Shown here one piece after another: positions 5,953 through 8,142 of a stretch of 8,142 nucleotides of DNA. The position numbers and the translations under genes are program-made. This DNA comes from a candidate division Zixibacteria bacterium DG_27. GTDB taxonomy: Bacteria; Zixibacteria; MSB-5A5; DG-27. The notes under the pieces were generated by a model that was given only the letters and a program-made list of their open reading frames with translations, was not told where the DNA came from and ran no database searches. The stretch lies in NCBI GenBank assembly GCA_001302725.1, contig LIZU01000039.1:1-8142 (forward strand), given 5' to 3'. Numbering within the stretch: position 1 is the first letter of the stretch; each line of letters opens with the position of its first letter.

Positions 5953-6561
5953 TCAATTCTCAGGCTCAGTTCTCAGAGTGTCCAGAGGATCTTCCTTGGT
6001 CCCCTTGCGGACCTCCTTTCTGCCCTCCCTGTAGTCCTTGCGAGCTTTTCCGTAATCGTTGCGTGCCTCCTTATAGTCTCTCCAGCCCTCTTTGAGGTCC
6101 CCCTCCTTGTAATCCTTACGGAGCTCTTTGTAATCGCCCTTCAGCTTCCCGTAATCTTCCTTCACATTCTTGTAGTCGTCGAGCGACTCTCCATGCTTTT
6201 TGTATTCGGACTTGTGGGTCTTGGCCTGCTTGTAGTCTTTCTTGGCGACCTTGTAGTCGTGTTTGGCCTGCTTGTAATCCTCTTTGAGGTTCTGGTAACG
6301 AGCCTCGGTCTGGGCGGACTCGCTTTCCCCCTGTTTGTACTTCTTGTTGGCCTCCTTGGCTTTCTTATTGGCCTTCTTGGCTTCCTTGTTGGCCTTCTTG
6401 GCTGCCTTGTCAGCCTTCTCGGCTTCTTTCTTTGCCTTCTTATGCTTGTCAGCCTCCTCAGAACGGGGTTTCTCGTTGGGCTGTGCTGCCAGAACAATGG
6501 GGGCGGCGGCCAAAGAGAGGCTGAATAGAAGCGCCGTTATGAGTATCAGGATTCTTCTCAT
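5953..6561 (-). CDS. Exported Lys-rich coiled-coil protein with Ala then Tyr heptads
   Basis: I do not recognise this family. The 202-aa product has a signal peptide (MRR, hydrophobic 4-24, cleavage near LAA/Q at 26). The mature chain is about 25% Lys (44 of 176). Alanines at 47/50, 54/57, 61/64 and 68/71 make an Ala zipper. The same register continues with Tyr at 75, 89, 96, 103 and 110, then, after two short breaks, at 130/137/144/151 and 163/170/177. Ala, Val or Leu sits three residues after most of these Tyr, so the core changes from Ala-Ala to Tyr-small. The tail (183-202) is non-repetitive. The start at 6561 is chosen over a longer open frame (to 6720) because TAGGAGGA lies seven bases upstream, the signal peptide begins here, and a good promoter lies just upstream, inside the longer frame. 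It has its own promoter and terminator. A periplasmic or cell-surface structural role is a guess. Confidence 0.85.
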   Translation of the reverse strand: MRRILILITALLFSLSLAAAPIVLAAQPNEKPRSEEADKHKKAKKEAEKADKAAKKANKEAKKANKKAKEANKKYKQGESESAQTEARYQNLKEDYKQAKHDYKVAKKDYKQAKTHKSEYKKHGESLDDYKNVKEDYGKLKGDYKELRKDYKEGDLKEGWRDYKEARNDYGKARKDYREGRKEVRKGTKEDPLDTLRTEPEN

Positions 6562-6567
6562 TCTGTA

Positions 6568-6575
6568 TCCTCCTA
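6568..6575 (-). promoter_or_regulatory. Ribosome-binding site fixing the start at 6561
   Basis: TAGGAGGA on the minus strand lies six to seven bases before the ATG. This near-perfect anti-16S match decides for the 202-aa form over the longer open frame. Confidence 0.85.
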
Positions 6576-6592
6576 CCTTTGTGCTCATGTCA

Positions 6593-6620
6593 ATCATACA
6601 CTGTTCTACAGTGACGTCAA
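6593..6620 (-). promoter_or_regulatory. Sigma70-type promoter of the Lys/Tyr protein gene
   Basis: On the minus strand TTGACG (6615-6620) and TATGAT (6593-6598) are separated by 16 bases; each differs from the sigma70 consensus at one position. Transcription would begin near 6586, giving a leader of about 25 bases that just includes the ribosome-binding site. The region upstream (6625-6665) is rich in A and T. Confidence 0.65.
6599..6613 (-). promoter_or_regulatory. 15-base inverted repeat in the promoter spacer (operator candidate)
   Basis: CACTGT-AGA-ACAGTG is a perfect 6-bp inverted repeat with a 3-base centre. It fills all but one base of the spacer between the -35 and -10 boxes, the usual position for a dimeric repressor. 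An 8-base palindrome TGACGTCA (6612-6619) overlaps its edge and the -35 box. The half-site spacing differs from the E. coli LexA box (CTGT-N8-ACAG), and I do not assign it to a known regulator. Confidence 0.55.
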
Positions 6621-6811
6621 CCACTAGTTCCAATTCCTCCAAAGCAGAAGTAATACAAAATCCCTGCCAATTCCCACGGTAGCTGCTAACTTGTTGACAG
6701 TGATGCACTTGAGACGCCAAGCCTGGGGGGCGGTCTGATCAAGACCGCACTCGTTTTGTGCGCTCGCTCATTTTTTTCGCAATCTCATCTCCAGATTGAT
6801 GAGTATGCAGC

Positions 6812-6841
6812 AAAAAGCCCCCGGGCTTTCGCCCGAGGGCT
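6812..6841 (-). terminator. Intrinsic terminator of the secreted-protein gene
   Basis: On the minus strand AGCCCTCGGGC and GCCCGGGGGCT form an uninterrupted 11-bp stem (one G-U pair) closed by a GAAA tetraloop and followed by TTTT. It lies 25 bases after the TAG at 6867-6869. Confidence 0.93.
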
Positions 6842-6866
6842 TGTCTGCTAACCTCTGAGTTAGAGA

Positions 6867-8142
6867 CTACTTCAGCAGGTGCATCTTCTTGGTGGCGCTG
6901 TAATCTGCAGTGCTGAGCTTGTAGAAGTAAACACCACTGGAAACCTGAGAGGCATCCCAGCTTGCCACATGCTCACCAGCCTCCTGATACCCATCAACCA
7001 GAGTGGTCACCAGACGACCGGAGATGTCGTAGACACTGAGATTGACGTTCCCGGCCTCAGCCAGAGTGTAGCTGATGCTGGTGGTGGCGTTGAAGGGGTT
7101 GGGGTAGTTCTGGCTGAGCGAGGTAACCGCAGGAAGCTCAACCTCCGGGCGATCGACCTCAACCAGACCCCACTCGGTGTTGTCGCCATTCTTGAACGGT
7201 CCGCACTCAATAATGTCGCCGTTCATGCAGCAGAAAAGGTCATAACCGCTGAGAGTCCCACGGACTGAAGCGCTATACTGACCAGGTGGATAACGATCAT
7301 ACGGAGCTCTTAAATAGTAGTAGGTCTCGGTGACGCCGGGACCGAAGGTCTTTGACCTCCTCAGGATGTCCATAACATTGCTGGGGTCGCAGTCATAACC
7401 AGAGTAACTGCTAAAAGTCAGAGTACCAGAGATGTTCCCACCGGTCTCGTTGTTGACGGTGACCGAGAAGTAGAAGTGCTTGCCGCGGCAGAAGACCGGG
7501 GTGATGGCCTCGCAGCTCATGGATACTCTGGAGATCGGGTTGGCAACCTCCAGATACATCACCGGGTTCTCGGTGTCTACACCCTCGGTCTGAGGAATGC
7601 CACCGGCATCCTTATCGTTGATGTAGGTGATGTGGAGGTCCGCATCAACCTCTTCTCCGAGGGTGGACCAGTGGTCGCTGTCGCACTCTCCCGGCCAGCA
7701 GTCCGGGGTGGGGCTGTTCGTGACGTTCTCGGAAGCGCTCCAGGTGGCACCACCGTCGGTGGAGTAGCTGATGTAGAGCTCCCCGTTGGACCAAGCGCCC
7801 ACAGACTTGTCGTCGTCAGTGAACTGAGTCCAGAGAGCGAAGATGTTGTTGTTCTCGTCAACCCCAAGCGACATTTTAGAGCTGGAGCGGTTCCAAGCGC
7901 CAGGGGCGGAGGGCCACCAGGTGTTGGCGACCATGGTTATCCCGGTAGCCTGTGACCAGTGCCACAACAGACAGGCATCAACGGAGATTATGCCGTTAGG
8001 CTCGTCGTAATACGGGGTGTTCCAGAGCAGATGCAGATTGTCGTTGTAGCCGTAAACGGCGTCACAGTCGGCGTAAGCTCGGATGGTATCTGCGTATTGA
8101 TAGTTGGTGACGTTCACCATCCCGCCATTGAAATCCCAGGTG
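6867..8142 (-). CDS. Secreted protein with Asp-box and C-terminal T9SS type A sorting domain (5' end outside window)
   Basis: Only the last 424 residues are in the window; the frame stays open to the right edge (TWDFNGGMVNVTNYQ ...), so the internal Met at 8118-8120 is not the start. Numbering from the edge, the N-terminal part (1-200) resembles a sialidase/BNR beta-propeller, with a clear Asp-box STDGGATW (127-134). Residues about 205-330 form a Cys-rich domain with Cys 210, 218, 251, 304, 305 and 313 and the block FCCMNGDIIECGPFK, probably disulfide-bonded. Residues 345-424 are the Por-type sorting tail: NYPNPFNATTSISY, VYDISGRLV, GVYFYKL and final KKMHLLK. In Bacteroidota such tails send proteins through the type IX system to the cell surface; whether this organism does so is inference. 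A sialidase activity is not shown. The gene ends in a strong terminator. Confidence 0.9.
   Translation of the reverse strand, partial: TWDFNGGMVNVTNYQYADTIRAYADCDAVYGYNDNLHLLWNTPYYDEPNGIISVDACLLWHWSQATGITMVANTWWPSAPGAWNRSSSKMSLGVDENNNIFALWTQFTDDDKSVGAWSNGELYISYSTDGGATWSASENVTNSPTPDCWPGECDSDHWSTLGEEVDADLHITYINDKDAGGIPQTEGVDTENPVMYLEVANPISRVSMSCEAITPVFCRGKHFYFSVTVNNETGGNISGTLTFSSYSGYDCDPSNVMDILRRSKTFGPGVTETYYYLRAPYDRYPPGQYSASVRGTLSGYDLFCCMNGDIIECGPFKNGDNTEWGLVEVDRPEVELPAVTSLSQNYPNPFNATTSISYTLAEAGNVNLSVYDISGRLVTTLVDGYQEAGEHVASWDASQVSSGVYFYKLSTADYSATKKMHLLK

Larger units (their letters stand above)
6562..6866. other. 305-base spacer between two minus-strand genes
   Basis: From right to left it holds the terminator of the secreted-protein gene (6812-6841), two overlapping short inverted repeats (AATCT/AGATT at 6781-6797 and CTCATC/GATGAG at 6784-6803, which cannot both form), a hairpin GCGGTCT/AGACCGC (6730-6748), an AT-rich stretch, then the promoter, operator and ribosome-binding site of the Lys/Tyr protein gene. 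I see no gene in 6621-6811. Confidence 0.6.

Noticed and set aside
5845..6528. A 227-codon + strand frame full of Leu, Val and Phe that resembles a membrane protein.
   Set aside because: It is the antisense of the Lys/Tyr repeats: Lys-rich codons read backwards give Leu and Phe. It has no ribosome-binding site, begins in the heptamer spacer and crosses the terminator.
6562..6720. A 53-residue N-terminal extension of the Lys/Tyr protein beginning at 6720.
   Set aside because: It would place the signal peptide internally and run through the promoter; the strong ribosome-binding site and signal peptide both point to 6561.
6867..8120. Treating the Met at 8118-8120 as the start of the secreted protein.
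   Set aside because: The frame stays open to the edge with family-like sequence, and there is no signal peptide or ribosome-binding site at that Met.

Overview
The window appears to come from an uncultured bacterium of the FCB supergroup, most likely a Zixibacteria-like candidate lineage. The main evidence is the incomplete gene at the right edge. It ends in a type IX secretion / FlgD-like sorting tail (NYPNPFNATT ... GVYFYKL ... KKMHLLK) preceded by a Cys-rich module, a combination I associate with that group. The phylum is an inference; FCB-type affiliation is better supported than the exact name.

Left half (30-3971, + strand): four housekeeping genes in a row. clpP and clpX encode the two parts of the ClpXP protease. 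After a 150-base spacer filled with short repeats come engB (ribosome-assembly GTPase) and purA (adenylosuccinate synthetase), which are only 10 bases apart. All four are full length with the expected motifs. The exception is ClpP, which has Asn at the position of the catalytic Asp (residue 172).

Right half (3986-8142, - strand): four genes for exported proteins, convergent with the first block. In transcription order from the right edge they are: (1) the 3' part of a large secreted protein with an Asp-box and a C-terminal sorting tail, ended by a strong intrinsic terminator; (2) a small Lys-rich exported coiled coil whose core changes from Ala to Tyr at exact 7-residue spacing, with its own sigma70-type promoter carrying a 15-base inverted repeat between -35 and -10, and its own terminator; (3) a Met/Gln-rich exported coiled coil built from two copies of a 108-residue unit; (4) a predicted outer-membrane beta-barrel 21 bases downstream of (3). 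Genes 3 and 4 look like one operon. Functions of 2 and 3 are unknown.

Non-coding DNA: GTTCACR heptamers occur four times in tandem in two separate spacers, both just 3' of a gene and in its sense orientation. A second heptamer series (GTYTNYT) and a hairpin lie next to the first copy. No RNA genes, CRISPR arrays, insertion sequences or phage genes were seen. The most notable items are the ClpP substitution, the Ala-to-Tyr heptad protein with its promoter/operator, the duplicated Met-rich protein and the heptamer repeats.
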